Of a DNA stretch of 64,000 nt, positions 1 to 11,245 are shown piece after piece (the first letter of the stretch is position 1; each line of letters opens with the position of its first letter). The stretch spans positions 50,213 to 114,212 of the forward strand of contig ML769613.1 of the NCBI GenBank assembly GCA_009733575.1, read 5' to 3'. Both the position numbers and the translations under genes were made by a program. The notes below the pieces were generated by a model. The model had not been told where the DNA came from, ran no database searches, and saw only the letters and a list, made by a program, of their open reading frames with translations. The stretch comes from Gymnopus androsaceus JB14 (Eukaryota > Basidiomycota > Agaricomycetes > Agaricales > Omphalotaceae).

Positions 1-904
1 TAGCCGTTTATCTGAACTATCAGGCGCAATGGTTCTTGTGCAAGGAAGAGCTTTAACGAGAGCGATAGAGTGCACAAGGCCTGCTCGGTAACGATATCAT
101 TCTTAGAAACCATGAGTAAACCCTTATAGAACGCACCTGTTAAGAAAGCCCCGGCAGAGAGAATAGCTTGTAATCAACGACTCGAATCGAACTATATGTG
201 CCGGAAGGGCGAAATGCGCCAATTGACACAAGAACGCTAGCAATATTAGAAATCCAAGTCAATAAGCCTGGACCCGATTTGAGAGAAGTTTATCGCGAGC
301 TTCAAGCAGGGAAGAAGAGAGTAGGAAGGTGAAAAAAAGACAGCTAAGAAAAACGTTGTCGATCTCAAGTGAGCGGTCTGTTTCAGGCAGAACGTACCCA
401 AACGCTCGAAGCTCAGGCGAAATTCATGGTGCTGAGCCATTAGGCAGTGACACGCATGGGTTGCCCAATCACTATTAGAGATTAAGCCAACCGAGTTAAT
501 TGGAGATGAATGAAGATTTCGACGTGGATATTCAAGGAATGTCGAAACATTAGCGAAAATCATTTTGCAGCGGCTCTCCAGATAATTGCATTATCTGATC
601 ATTCCTTGGTCCTAGCGCAAGTAATGCGGAATGATGGTGGTCTCGAAGAAGAAAAAGCATGCAGAAAAGCTGAAGATTCCGAAGAAGGTTAGGTTGAAGT
701 TGAAGTTTCGGAGAGAGCCGGCTGCATTCGGACCGTTCGGCTGTGGAACCCTGATATGGCATAATAAATCCAGCTTTGACATCGCGTATTTACTGACCAT
801 AAGTAAAAGGATACTTTAACCAGATTCTGAAATGTATCTATCCATATCTAGCATTATATACTAATATTAGACCCTTGGGAATCAGGAACAGATACGCGAT
901 CTCC
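1..904. other. No recognisable gene
   Basis: Several short overlapping ORFs exist on both strands, the longest about 105 codons. None shows a domain, signal peptide or plausible exon chain. I see no tRNA or terminal inverted repeat here. It is the 3' flank of the minus-strand transporter that follows. Confidence 0.5.
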
Positions 905-2919
905 CTACGTTTCCTCCACCGCAAAGAATTCTTTCTCCAAACTCGGTGAAACCTCTTGATCTCTCTTGTTTCCCTGAATCGATATCGTGTCCTCGGGGCC
1001 GAAGATCAGAGCTGCCTGCTCGATAGTACAGCCCCTTTAAAAATAGGCATTAGTGATCTCTGTACTATAATTATAAAAACGAACAACTTACTTTGTTTCC
1101 AAGAATAGCCACCACACCAGGCCTATGAATACCACTTCCAATCCGATGAAAATCAGATAGTATTTCCACTGTAGAATATAGTCAATTAGTATGATTCGTA
1201 AATACATGACAGTCGACTGACCTGTATCGCTTTCAAGGCTACTGGGTCAGCAAAGGTTGTAAACATCAACGAAAGACCATCGGCAATGTTGGCCCACACC
1301 AGTCCTTTGGTACGTATCGAGAATGGTAGAATCTCGACCGGATACAGTGTGTATAGCGTTGCCCAACCAGCCTGATGGATGCCCATAAAAATGAAAAACA
1401 GTACAATGATGCTGATAGCGACGGCAGGTTGAGTGCCATGATCCATGGTGAATGCAGCCTTCATATGAGAATATCATCGCAATGGTCTCTTAGTAATGGG
1501 AAGCTCAAACTCACCGAGAGCCCAGTGATTATGCACAATGATACCAGCATTCCGATTGTGGACATGAGGTACATGGAACGACGCCCTGCCTTGTCGACCA
1601 GCATCGCCCCAGCACACGTACATATCGTGTACCAGATGCTTATCCCTCCATTTGTCGCGGCTACGTAGCAAAAAATGTAAGGAATCAGTTCAACATAATT
1701 CAAAGTAGACCTTACTGATGTGAGTGGGATCTTTGATACCAACGGACTTGAGGATAATGGTAAAGTAATTTCGCGCGATTCCACCTGCAATACAGTGAAT
1801 TAAGATATCATGAAGAAACTTCATACTCACTGCCAAGTATAGTACTGCCAGAGATCGCCAAAGTCACTATCAAATCCTCCTCCGATTCACGGGACTTTCA
1901 ACCAAGCTCCTCCAGTGTACGTCTTGCGCATCCTTCTCGCTCTGGACATATTTTACAATCTCTTTGTACTCTTGCTGAACCAGCTCATCCTGTGAATCAC
2001 CATTTGCATGATATTTGGCGAGAATGCTGAGTGCTTCTTCGTGTCTTCCCTGGTGAACAAGCCATCGCGGAGACTCGGGGGTAAAGAGCAGCGCAACGAG
2101 AAGAAGTATCGGTGCCATGCACTGGAATAATACAGGAAAACGCCATTGCCAATCCGAATTCCAGCGGAGACAGAAGAAGGCTAGCCATGTAGCCACTAGA
2201 CCGCCTATGGCGAATGTTGCCATTAAGAGTGCTGCAGATATTCTGTACAGGAAAAAAAACAGTCTGACTGAAGACGAAATCCGGGAAGGAATAGGTAACT
2301 CTTACCCTCTGAGCCGAGGATGTATCAGCTCATTGATAAGGCATACAGCACCGATCATTGGTAGCCGCCACGCAGCCCCGACAATAACTCGGCTAGCGAT
2401 GAACATAGCTTGGTTCTGAGAAAACGTACCGATGAGGCCGCCTGCGATCTATGAGCGGGGTAAATTTAGAATATCGCAAAACTGGGTCCTCAAACTTACC
2501 GAGACAAGGGATCCAATAGCGATGTTTGTTTTCCGACCAAGACGATTTACGAGTAGATAAATTATGGGTGCTGAACTAAGGTGCGCATTATCATCGAGAC
2601 AGGAGACGGTTTAATTGGCCAACTCACCCAACCTGTCCAAAAAATATGGATGCTACTATAAGCCCGAGTCTACTCCCAGATGGATTATTGAATGTTTTGT
2701 TCCACGTAGGGAGAGCCTGCAGGCCATTCATCATAGCCCCGTCGTAGCCAATTGCAAAGCTAAATGCGAGCTCAATGCTCAGCTAAAAATTACCACAATG
2801 GCAACATACTTGGAAAAATATAATAGCATCACCGAAAAAACATTCCTCCGTAGCCCAGGATCTCTCCACCATTGACGATGAGTGTTGTTTTGCCAGTTGA
2901 CCATCAGGTTGTCCGCCAT
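905..2919 (-). CDS. MFS sugar transporter (sugar porter family), copy 1
   Basis: This encodes a 12-helix plasma-membrane sugar/H+ symporter of the sugar porter family (lactose permease/hexose transporter-like). The start codon at 2919 opens an exon with the polar N-terminus NWQNNTHRQWWRDPG before helix 1. Spliced exons then give the family motifs: NRLGRK between helices 2 and 3, a LVNRLG-type loop, LINELIHPRLRG, PESPRWLVHQGR after helix 6, DKAGRRSMYL between helices 8 and 9, and PVEILPFSIRTKG followed by ETKG at the end of helix 12. The last exon ends VEET then TAG at 905-907. About eight short introns separate the exons and the frame stays open throughout, so this copy looks functional. It is divergently transcribed from the phosphotransferase at 3510. 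A paralogue lies at 52.9-54.9 kb and a first-exon fragment at 55.1 kb. The substrate cannot be told from sequence alone. Confidence 0.9.
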
Positions 2920-3509
2920 GATGGAGGAATGAAGAAGAAGCGAGTTGGGAGCGAATATAGTTCAGTTTTTACATACTTTGAGGTAAGCTTGGCACGATCC
3001 GAGTCTGGAATACCACAGGGTATAGTACGGCCGAGATTGACTGTCTGATGTCAGCACTCAGAGAGATTCGTGCAAACCTTCATCGAATGTCGCAAGCAAA
3101 AGATGCTAGTATAGGCTCCAAGGGATATAAATTAAATAAAGTTACAAGTAGTAAATTTGGACCAGCCAACACAGCGAGGCTAGCAAGAGAGAGAGGAGAT
3201 GTCCGTGACGCTAACAAGACGGGCCCGACGAGTGGCGTGGATTCTCGTGAACGGTGAACCAATCGGCCTTGTCCTTCCTGTCAATGTTACTCGAAATGAA
3301 ACTTCAGAGCGTACTGTAAGCTTACAGTGGTACGAATGCGGTGCAGATTCGGTGCAGGCGCTAAAACACATGACGTTAAAGAGATTGGGCGCTAACTTGA
3401 CGCACGTTTCTCATGGAGCTCTGATCTAGACTCTGACGCGCACTATATCATTCGCGTCTTGTTGTAAAATATCCACTAGATCTCGAAACGACAGCAATTA
3501 CGACCAGGA
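2920..3509. promoter_or_regulatory. Shared divergent intergenic region
   Basis: About 590 bp separate the start of the minus-strand sugar transporter from the start of the plus-strand phosphotransferase, so both promoters should lie here. A plus-strand ORF at 3199-3429 has no recognisable features and I treat it as chance. I could not pick out a convincing TATA box or operator. Confidence 0.35.
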
Positions 3510-5290
3510 ATGGGCTACTTATCGGAAGAAGCGCTTCAAAACCTCAAAAAGTATGCATATAAAGGCGTCGACAAGTGAGCTGAACTCTTCCTGCTCCTTT
3601 CCCTGGTTAACCTACTTTTGCAGATCTATTTTATCTAAACACCTTCTGAACCCGTTCTGGACGTGGTTTGTTACATTATGGCCTCTCTCAGTAGCACCTA
3701 ATACTGTAGCGTATCCTTTGCTGTTGAATCTCAGGCTGAAATCCTCATTCTGAACCATGCAGATAACGCTTTCTGGACTATCAATCGTTATATTCAACTT
3801 TATAACATTGCTGTACTATGACCCAAATTATTTGACCGGAAAAAGGCGGAGCGCAGGTTCCTCAATGGATATATTTTACGTGGGGCATTGGTCTCTTTTT
3901 GTATCAAAGTTTCGATGCTATCGATGGGTTCGTTCTGCTTTTAACGCTATTCTTCGACCACTAACCGGAAAATCGATGCCCAGCAAGCAAGCACGGAGGA
4001 CCGGAATGGCAGGGCCTTTGGGAGAAATGTTTGACCATGGTGTGTATAGAGTGATCTTATGTTCTCAATTTGTCTGACGTTTCTTCCTAGGATGTGACGC
4101 AATGAACACCACTGTCAGTTCATCCTTCTGTCCTGGCGCACTTGATCTTCGCTTATCATTCGTTTCAGCTCGAAGCTATAATCGCCGCGCAAGCACTCAA
4201 TCTTGGCCGCTCTTGGTGGACTTTTGCGTCCCAAGTCGCCACACTCGCGAATTTCTACCTCACGACATGGGAGGAATATCATACTGGCAAGTTTACAATT
4301 CTCATGATAAAACGACTCTTTAACGTTTCTTTTGCAGGATCTTTGTACCTCGGAGTTTTCTCAGGTCCAGTAGAAGGTATATTGATGATCGTAGGGATTT
4401 ATATGATTACGGGACTCTTTGGTACATTCCCGGTATTTCTTTCTGGTTCAATTTCTTGCTGACCCTGTTCTTGCAGGCCCATCCTTTTGGGACACCGGAA
4501 TTCTCGACTTTCTCCACCTCTCGCACGTTTCTCTCATCGCGGACACGATCCCCAACATTGGGCTGAACGAAACATTCATGGTTTTTGGTGCCTTTGGTTT
4601 GGCATTCAACATCGTCAGCAGCTATGCAAACGTTCGCACCGCCATGCGAGCTTCCGGTAAATCCACGACCCAACCACTTTTACTCCTCCTGCCTTTCGTG
4701 TTCTCGGCCGGAATGCAGTTGGCATGGCTCAGCCACCCACAGATTGACGACACCGCTCCGTTGGTCAAGTTGCATTCACCGTCGTTCATCTCTTCCTCCT
4801 CTTCCTCTGCTGGGTTCACAATCTTACAATCTCCATTGTTCGTACCTTTCCTCTGTGCGTGGGGACTACAATTCGCGCACCAGGTTGGAAGGATGATTTT
4901 GGCGCATGTTACCCAAGGACCATTTCCGATGTGGGATTCCGTATGGTTGCTGAGTATAGTCGGCGCATTAGACGCAAATTTACCAAGGCTTGCTGGAATG
5001 TGAGTGCCGATGATGCCTTTTTGTATATGCTGCAACTAATTCTCCTTTCCTCGCTTAGATCACCGATAATCCAATCAACACCCCATCTCACAGCGCTCTT
5101 CGTGTACGCTACTCTTATTGTCTCGTTCATCACCTACGCAAGGTTTTGCACATTGGTGATTAATGACATCACGAACTTTCTGGGAATTGCGTGTTTTACT
5201 GTGAGGAAGAAGGACAGCGAAGGAAGGTGGAGAGATGTAAAAGATGATGCACCGGCTGCAAAGGAGGCCCAAGCAGCCAAGGAGAAGTAG
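3510..5290 (+). CDS. EPT1: CDP-alcohol phosphotransferase (ethanolamine/choline phosphotransferase, EPT1/CPT1-like)
   Basis: This integral ER/Golgi membrane enzyme carries out the last step of the Kennedy pathway, moving phosphoethanolamine or phosphocholine from the CDP-alcohol to diacylglycerol. The start at 3510 gives MGYLSEEAL, then KSILSKHLLNPFW and LWPLSVAPNT, typical of this family. The catalytic CDP-alcohol motif is complete across three exons: DAIDGKQARRTGM, then GPLGEMFDHGCD, so all the aspartates of DG-x2-AR-x8-G-x3-D-x3-D are present. Further exons add hydrophobic helices such as LYLGVFSGPVEGILMIVG. The coding region ends with a charged Lys/Ala tail and TAG at 5290. One intron (4287-4337) starts with GC instead of GT. 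The frame is intact. A decayed copy of its 3' exons lies inverted at 20.2-20.45 kb. Choline versus ethanolamine preference cannot be decided. Confidence 0.93.
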
Positions 5291-5295
5291 GACGT

Positions 5296-5480
5296 GCATA
5301 CTGGGGCGGGCTGAAATGGTTCAAATGGGACTGTTCGTATTTCACGTCTATATTTTACACACAGATGATACGAGTATACAGCACGGACTAGTTTTCACAA
5401 TTTTGCATTGTTAACCCCAGATTGCTTTCACTTCGCCCATGCCTTCTTGGCCTCCTTGTTTGATGATCTCTCCTGTCCTG
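5296..5480 (-). pseudogene. Remnant of an AMP-ligase 3' end and 3' UTR
   Basis: Read on the minus strand, this matches the last codons and 3' UTR of the ligase at 17.07-20.16 kb. Shared strings include GGAGGCCAAGAAGGC, GGGGTTAACAATGCAAAATT (in the ligase GGAGTTGATAATGCAAAATT), and further on GAAATACGAACAGTCCCATT and CAGCCCGCCCCAGTATG. The ligase version continues the same order at 20.1-20.27 kb. Here the PSGKII region is reduced to RTGEII and an 11-bp stretch is missing. It lies tail-to-tail with the phosphotransferase, whose stop is only about 110 bp away. Confidence 0.8.
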
Positions 5481-6840
5481 TCCTCCATTTCATCCTCCAT
5501 TTGTCTTTTGCGCGCTCTATGTATCCTCCCTTCTAGGAATGTACCTTCATTGAGATTGAGCGTGTCCTGGGAGTTGGATGAGAGTTCGAATCCGGGCCAG
5601 GAATAAGGATCTCGTCCCTACGTCCCATCAACTCGAACCGCGTATGAGCTCTCCTGCTCGCTCCTTCCCCCTGTATCAACGTTCCCGTCAAACCTCCTAC
5701 AATCGCAATCGCAATCGCCCAATCACTCTACCACGTTACTGGCTTCTCCCGCTCCCAAAACCAAAACCCAGCTCTCGTTCATATGATACATTGTGGAGGG
5801 GAGAGCTGGGGAGAGGCGATGAAGCGGAGTCAGAATCCACGATAGTCAGACTCTCCATTCCGGCTCCCACCGCTTCCCGATTTCTTCCCCGTGTCCTGGC
5901 ACTACTTGCTACTAATACTTCGAAGGAACTTTATTCAATGCGTATGCTATGCCCTCCGGCGCGAAGATTCTGGTCAACCAGACGTTGATGCAACAAAGTC
6001 TGCTGGGAAGCGGATAAGGATATTGAGGTCCTGAGGATATGGGTGATGGGAATGAGGTTAGTTGGTTCATTGGGTTTTGAGTTTCGGGAGGATTGATTGT
6101 AATTCTTTAGTTCGAAATCCACGGAGTCAATTTATAGTTCACTATCGCTGATTACAGTAAGTAAGGCTGTGACATTGTACAGTAGTCAGACTGATAACTG
6201 ATTACTTAGACTCGGACCACCAGCATTTTTACAGCTATGCACAGTATAGTCAGAACTACCGCATGCAGTTCGCCTTCTTGGTGCTTCTGGCCCTTGATTT
6301 TTGGAATGATGTAGTCGTTGGAATAAGTTTGATAGCCATGAATGAGTTGGAATGAATCATTGGTGCTTGCGTATTGCGTATTGCGCATATGATTAGGTTT
6401 GCGTTTGATCGTTTGGATGGTTGAAGACGTTCTGCCTATTTATGCCTCTCCTGGGTCACCAGCATCTTTCTTCTCTCCCCATTCCTGGATCCGCTCGCTA
6501 ACTACTTACTGATGTTGATTCGAAATGCAGCCTCTTGAACTAACAGATATTAAATATCTTTTTGATCTGGGATCGTTTTTGGTGTTTTGAGGTTTGTCTT
6601 TTTGGTTTCGTACAAGTTTGCCGTCATCTAATATTTTGAGTTTTGATCCAGGATTGCTGTATTTTACCTTATCCTTGCACGTCGCTGATGATTGACAAGT
6701 GGAAGTTGAGTGGCTTTCTGTACTCGTTTCATTTACCAATGAACCCCAAGACAATACACATAACTTGCGATACTGTAAATTATCTTTCTTTCCGTCCTTT
6801 AAAATCTGCTTCATTCTTCTAAGTTCTTTCTGACAGGACC
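5481..6840. other. No confident gene; possible minus-strand exons
   Basis: On the minus strand an open stretch beginning near 5851 reads MESLTIVDSDSASSPLPSSP, and another after a possible TAG acceptor near 5615 reads GRDPYSWPGFELSSNSQD and runs into the ligase remnant. They could be exons of a small gene but I cannot connect them. The plus-strand ORF at 5578-5988 is low in complexity (Arg/Ser/Pro) and I do not support it. From 6130 to 6840 I see nothing. Confidence 0.3.
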
Positions 6841-8390
6841 ATGTACTTGCCCTCACTTTTCACCTTTGCCAATACGATTCATACTTGGACACCGACGCAA
6901 AACCTAGCTGCTGGAACTACTTCGAGGTCCTCACCGGATGCGTGCAATGACATCAATCGCTGTCGCACTCTGTTTCAGATTCTCTCAAGCTGTATTAGCG
7001 TCCTAATTGCGTGCATTTGGGTATCAGTTCACCCCAATGTTCCTAGTCGCAATGACAGCCTTTGGGTCACATCGCGACGCAAGGCAGGCCTCATGTTGGT
7101 CACTCTCTTGGCCCCGGAAATCATGATACTTTGGGCTGTGCGGCAGTGGTTTGCATCAAGGGAACTATATAAAAGTAGGCGGTTATCTCTTTGTTTATGT
7201 ACTTAGCGAATTTACTTCCGGAATCGTTTAGTGTATAAAGATAAAGGCTGGACAAGAACGCATGCATCTTTTGCCCTTATGGGGGGTTTTGCGTTGTATA
7301 ACGGGGATGAGTTCGTATCCATTTTACGCCATGCTCAGCCACCAGATGCCGCTCCAGGGACTCTGCTTGCACACCATGTGTATGTGATTGGTCGGATTAG
7401 AGAGGCCGAGCTCAGTGATCGAAGTCGTAGCGACAGCTTTTCAAAGCTGGTCGTAGTCAGTCAAACCACTTGGTTTGTTGTCCAGCTTCTTGCCCGATGG
7501 GCCAATAAACTACCCATTACTCTGCTTGAGGTCATGACTGTTGCATTTGCCGCTATGAACATCATAATCTACATCTTGTGATGGAATAAACCCCAGGGCG
7601 TTGGGTGTCATATCACCGTAGGAAGGATAAAAGAAGCAAATGGTTTTGCAGGTTCAGGAAATTCTCTCCTTTCTTTCGAAACTTGTGCAACACAGAGCCA
7701 CGAAAATGCAATTCCTCTTCCAGCATTGGATGCTACTAGCCTCATCCAGCCTTGGAACCTATCACTCTGGCCTCTTGGATTTCTGAGCGATTGCCATCCA
7801 CAGAAGAAATGGAGTCCTGGTACAGGCGTCACCTCTCTCATGACATTAATTTCGAAGGAGCTTGCACCATTAAAAAGGTAATCTGGACCGCAGGTTATCT
7901 CATCATTTCACCATTGCCAAATATGTTGGGACTTTTGACAACTGGCCTTGTGGATCCCCGACGCCCAGAGAGATGTTCGTCATTCGAAAGAGTCAAGGAG
8001 TTGGAACCATCACATGCTAAGGATCGATACTTTGCTTATTGTTCTGCCACTATCTTCGGTGCAATTCACTGTGTTGCTTGGATCTTCATATTTTCCAGCG
8101 AGTGGGAGAAGATCTTGTGGAGGGCCTCATCCATGATTGTGACTTATACACCAGTACACATTGCACTCAGTGATTTTGTTCGGTATAATGTCCCCAGTTC
8201 AAGCTCTTTGGGAAGGTTTTGGCTCATACGTTACCTGCTTCTGTTATTTGTTTCTATGACTTTGGTACTGCCCCTAATGTACGTTTTGGCTCGGGTTGCA
8301 CTCATTGTCGAAGTATTTTTGGCTTTGAGAAATTTACCCCCAGGTGCTTTTGAAACGGTTCAATGGACAACACTCATTCCACATATCTAG
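6841..8390 (+). pseudogene. Agaricomycete multi-pass membrane protein with internal stop
   Basis: This belongs to an uncharacterised membrane family common in mushrooms. The first exon gives CNDINRCRTLFQILSSC, ACIWVSVHPNVPS, and LMLVTLLAPEIMILWAVRQW. After an intron (about 7174-7230) comes KDKGWTRTHASFALMGGFAL and later VVVSQTTWFVVQLLARW. The C-terminal exon carries GAIHCVAWIFIF and ends LPPGAFETVQWTTLIPHI, a diagnostic ending for the family. Two lesions are visible. The codon before WNKP, normally Trp in ILWWNKP, is TGA at 7579-7581. The frame also changes once between about 7690 and 7800. No intron I can draw removes the stop. The gene is therefore probably dead, unless the assembly is wrong here. 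Confidence 0.75.
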
Positions 8391-8905
8391 ATATGATACT
8401 TTTACCTAGAAGCAGTGAATCTAGTATGGTTGAAGCATTTTCCAGCCAATCGGGTCTCTAGTATCAAGCTAGCTAATACGCTCTAATACCAGAGACGCTA
8501 GTATAATTCACTTCACTTGTAAAACTTGGGTCGTAATGGGCATACTGATTGTCTTTGAAGTTGCGAGGCTGTTCAGCTGTGGAGGCCCAAATCACTGTGT
8601 TTCACTAGTTCATCAGTAAAACGTCCGATGACTTGAGAGCTTGTAAAGCTTCCCTCAAGCCCCCCTCAGGCTGGTCTTGCTCAAGACCAGTGTCTTTGAC
8701 CACACCCCTCGTTTGCTTGACAAGACACTGTCAAGCCCTCAAGCCAATCTCAAGTGCCTGTCAAGCCACGCACAATGCCTACGAGCACACCTTCAAGTTA
8801 AAGCAAATTCGTGAAAGCGGACAATTACGGCGAGCAGCCGAATCATTTCTACTACACGGTAGATACAAGATTGATGTGAAAACAGCGAGTAGTGGCGAAA
8901 GATAA
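8391..8905. other. Non-coding interval with CAAGCC-rich repeat
   Basis: No gene is supported. Between about 8637 and 8775 the hexamer TCAAGC or CAAGCC recurs at least seven times at irregular spacing, together with a GGTCTTGCTCAAGACC palindrome. A 90-codon plus-strand ROF-like reading across it (8633-8905) simply follows from this composition. Confidence 0.45.
8637..8775. repeat. Irregular TCAAGCC-type simple repeat
   Basis: The motif (C)TCAAGCC or GTCAAGCC is seen repeatedly, with short spacers that also contain CTTG/CAAG complements. It may be a degraded minisatellite or a local fold. Confidence 0.5.
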
Positions 8906-9077
8906 TCATTTTGAAGGAGAAGTTGAAGCCTACACCAGTGGGCAACAGTTAGTTAGCGACTAATCAACATGGAAAACAGTCACGTACATTGGATTTCTTG
9001 TTCTTGAGAAGGGGTCGACGGACCTGAGGAGCTGCGGGAGTAGCAAGGGAGGTTTCTACCGCTGCAGCCTCACTCAT
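8906..9077 (-). CDS. Possible 37-residue protein (two exons)
   Basis: An ATG at 9077 opens a 90-bp exon reading MSEAAAVETSLATPAAPQ then VRRPLLKNKKSN. A consensus donor GTACGTG follows at 8987, and an acceptor TGTAG ends at 8930. The second exon adds ASTSPSK and a TGA at 8906-8908. The product would be small, with an acidic/alanine-rich start and a basic middle. The splice signals are good but I recognise no family. It may instead be the surviving first exon of a larger lost gene. Confidence 0.3.
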
Positions 9078-9814
9078 TGCTGCTGCACGCACCGATTGCT
9101 CTTGGACTGGATCCCGCCGAGGATTTTTTTGAACGTGGTGAGAGCAAGGGTAAGAAAATGCACCTGCCAGTGATGCTTAGCCTTTGGATTGGTTATGTGT
9201 TTGGGGGTACTTAGAGTGGACCGCTGCTCCCTGAGAAAAAGGTAATATTTATCGTTTATACATAATTACATATATGCATATATGCATATACCAGTGGGTG
9301 CCTAATCCGGATAATAAAAAATTCTAAAATTCAACGTCTATATTTGGGAGCGAACACTTTGGCTTGCCTTTTATGGATTATCATAGGTTCCGAGCGCTCA
9401 AGTAAGCGCTGTGCGCATGTTCGAAGGACCGAAATCTAGTCTCGCAAGGCAGGATGTCTCGAAGTTATTCTTTAATGTGAATCCAGAAGTTCAAGGAAAT
9501 TTGATTAAAAAATTATCATTTCATTCATTGACCAAAAGTTCCAACTCGATTCTCTGAAAGTAATTCAAGCGTACACCACCAAGTTCCAACCCACCAGCAG
9601 GTTTGAGTCGGTTAGAGATTGGAATGAGATGTTTTAGTGAGGAAGGAGTAAATCTCCAATTGAGACGCATTCAAGCTTGAAAGAAGCTCGAGCGCCACTG
9701 AGCTTCGGAAGACGTCCACTTGATGATATCCGTGAGCAAGTGACAAGTCAAAGATAATTTAGTAAGTTGCCTTCGGGTTCCATGAACAGCTCTTGAAAAC
9801 CTGCCATGAAAATA
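9078..9814. other. No gene seen
   Basis: The interval contains an AT-type simple sequence around 9262-9296 (ATATATGCATATATGCATAT) and A/T-rich DNA. The minus-strand ORF at 9671-9883 overlaps the repeat described next and has stops in the frame of that repeat's better translation. Confidence 0.45.
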
Positions 9815-10130
9815 GATGAATTTCCCTGGAATCGACGCTGTCCTCAGCGATGGTAAAAACGTATTCACCTTACAGGCCTCCATCGCAGACGATCACACAA
9901 CACCCTTTGAGGGAATTCAAAAGACCCGGAAAGAACTGCAAGGAGGTCTCATCTACCATTTGGGTGGAATGTAGTATGTAATTGGCACTTCATCATTGTA
10001 GCAGATACGCAAGAAATGGCCAAGGCGCTTCTGGCTAAGTTTTCGGAGCAACTGAAAGATTTGAAGCTCGGCAATGCCAAGATCCCTGCGCTGGTGTGGG
10101 GCTGTGTCCTTTAGGAAGGAGTAAGTACCA
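9815..10130 (-). repeat. Dispersed coding-like repeat X, copy 1
   Basis: On the minus strand this 315-bp stretch aligns with 20700-20990 on the plus strand. Shared blocks include CTTGGC-TTGCC-AGCTTCAA, TCTGCTACAA, and GATGGAGGCCTG-AAGGTGA, followed by GCGTCGATTCC. Translated, both give RDLG[I/V]A[E/K]LQ[I/V]FQ, then ICYND, then SLKG-CVI-CDGGL and GEY-FT-AE--VDS, so the ancestor was probably protein-coding. This copy has an in-frame TAG in that frame (CDGGL then stop). I do not recognise the family. Confidence 0.65.
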
Positions 10131-11245
10131 TTGCTTTGAAGAAATTCAGGGGCCAATCAGGGGCTGCTTGATTTTCTTTATAATTTTCACTGGGTTGTTT
10201 TAGCATGTTACTCATACTTACTTGAATTTATGTTTCTTCCATACATACAGCTTCCTTCCATAAATAACTGGTCGTTCCAACGGTATTAATATGGCGAATC
10301 TTCTCCCACATCCTGTTTCGCTCATTCGCCAAATTTTACTGGCAGTTTTACTATTTTCATGGTAAAGAGTGGTAAAGCGACTCATCGCTTCCGCAGGATC
10401 TCTCTACCTGGCGTCTTCCGACACTCTTTCAGGTCTCTGGTCCAGCCGGCATTCGGATGATTCTTGTTTTCTTCACAACTCATGTGCATATTACGCCTTT
10501 GTCCGACACCCCTTCCGGGACATTCCTCAGAGGTATTGTCAGCGGCTTCTAGAGAAGCGTGCGGGCAGTGCCTGTGGCATTCTTTGGTGGGGATTCCGAT
10601 AGGAAAGCTGATGGTGAACAAGACTCGGATGCTATCCGGTTTTAGCGTGGTGGGGTGCGTCAAAGGTTAACAGAGGCGGAAAGGTGTTTCGGCATTCGAT
10701 GGTTTGATTAAACTTAAAAAGGTATGTTCTCCATCTCGTCCTCTCCCTCATCTACGCTTGAGCATTTAAACTGGTAAGACGCGCGTATCACACGTGTAGG
10801 GACGTTGTACAGACCCTTGTTCGAATCGGAACAGCTAAAATGAAACGTGAATGATTAGAAAAGGTGTTTCTCTACGTACAACAGATCGAAGAGGGGTCTA
10901 AACTCTGCTCGTCTGTTTCATAACTATACAAGCGAGGACGTGAGCTCGGCTTCAGCTTCAGACAGTGCCGAGCCAATGGCCAAACAGGCATCGTTCGATG
11001 GTCACTTCTCCTTCACGAGTACGCGCCGCCGGATAAACTCTCGAGTCGACATATTCACTAAAATATCTGTTGTTTATTCTATACATGATATACTTTCTCA
11101 TACATGCTATACATAGCACTCTTTGGAGATATGAGTCCGTCCGGGTCAACGCGGCGTTCGGACTGTTTCCGAAGTTCTGTCAGAAACTCTGACAATACCA
11201 CGATGTGCTTTAAAAAGAACCCCCATAGGTTCCTCATCAAATACC
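10131..11245. other. Intergenic; upstream region of the MFS exporter
   Basis: Short ORFs exist on both strands (10369-10670) but have no recognisable domain. The last few hundred bases before 11246 should contain the promoter of the plus-strand MFS gene. No clear element was identified. Confidence 0.4.

Noticed and set aside
3048..3429. Short ORFs on both strands in the divergent promoter region
   Set aside because: No start context, exon chain or domain; overlapping frames on both strands.
5578..5988. 136-codon plus-strand ORF
   Set aside because: Arg/Ser/Pro-rich composition without domain. The opposite strand has better splice-like signals and overlaps the ligase remnant.
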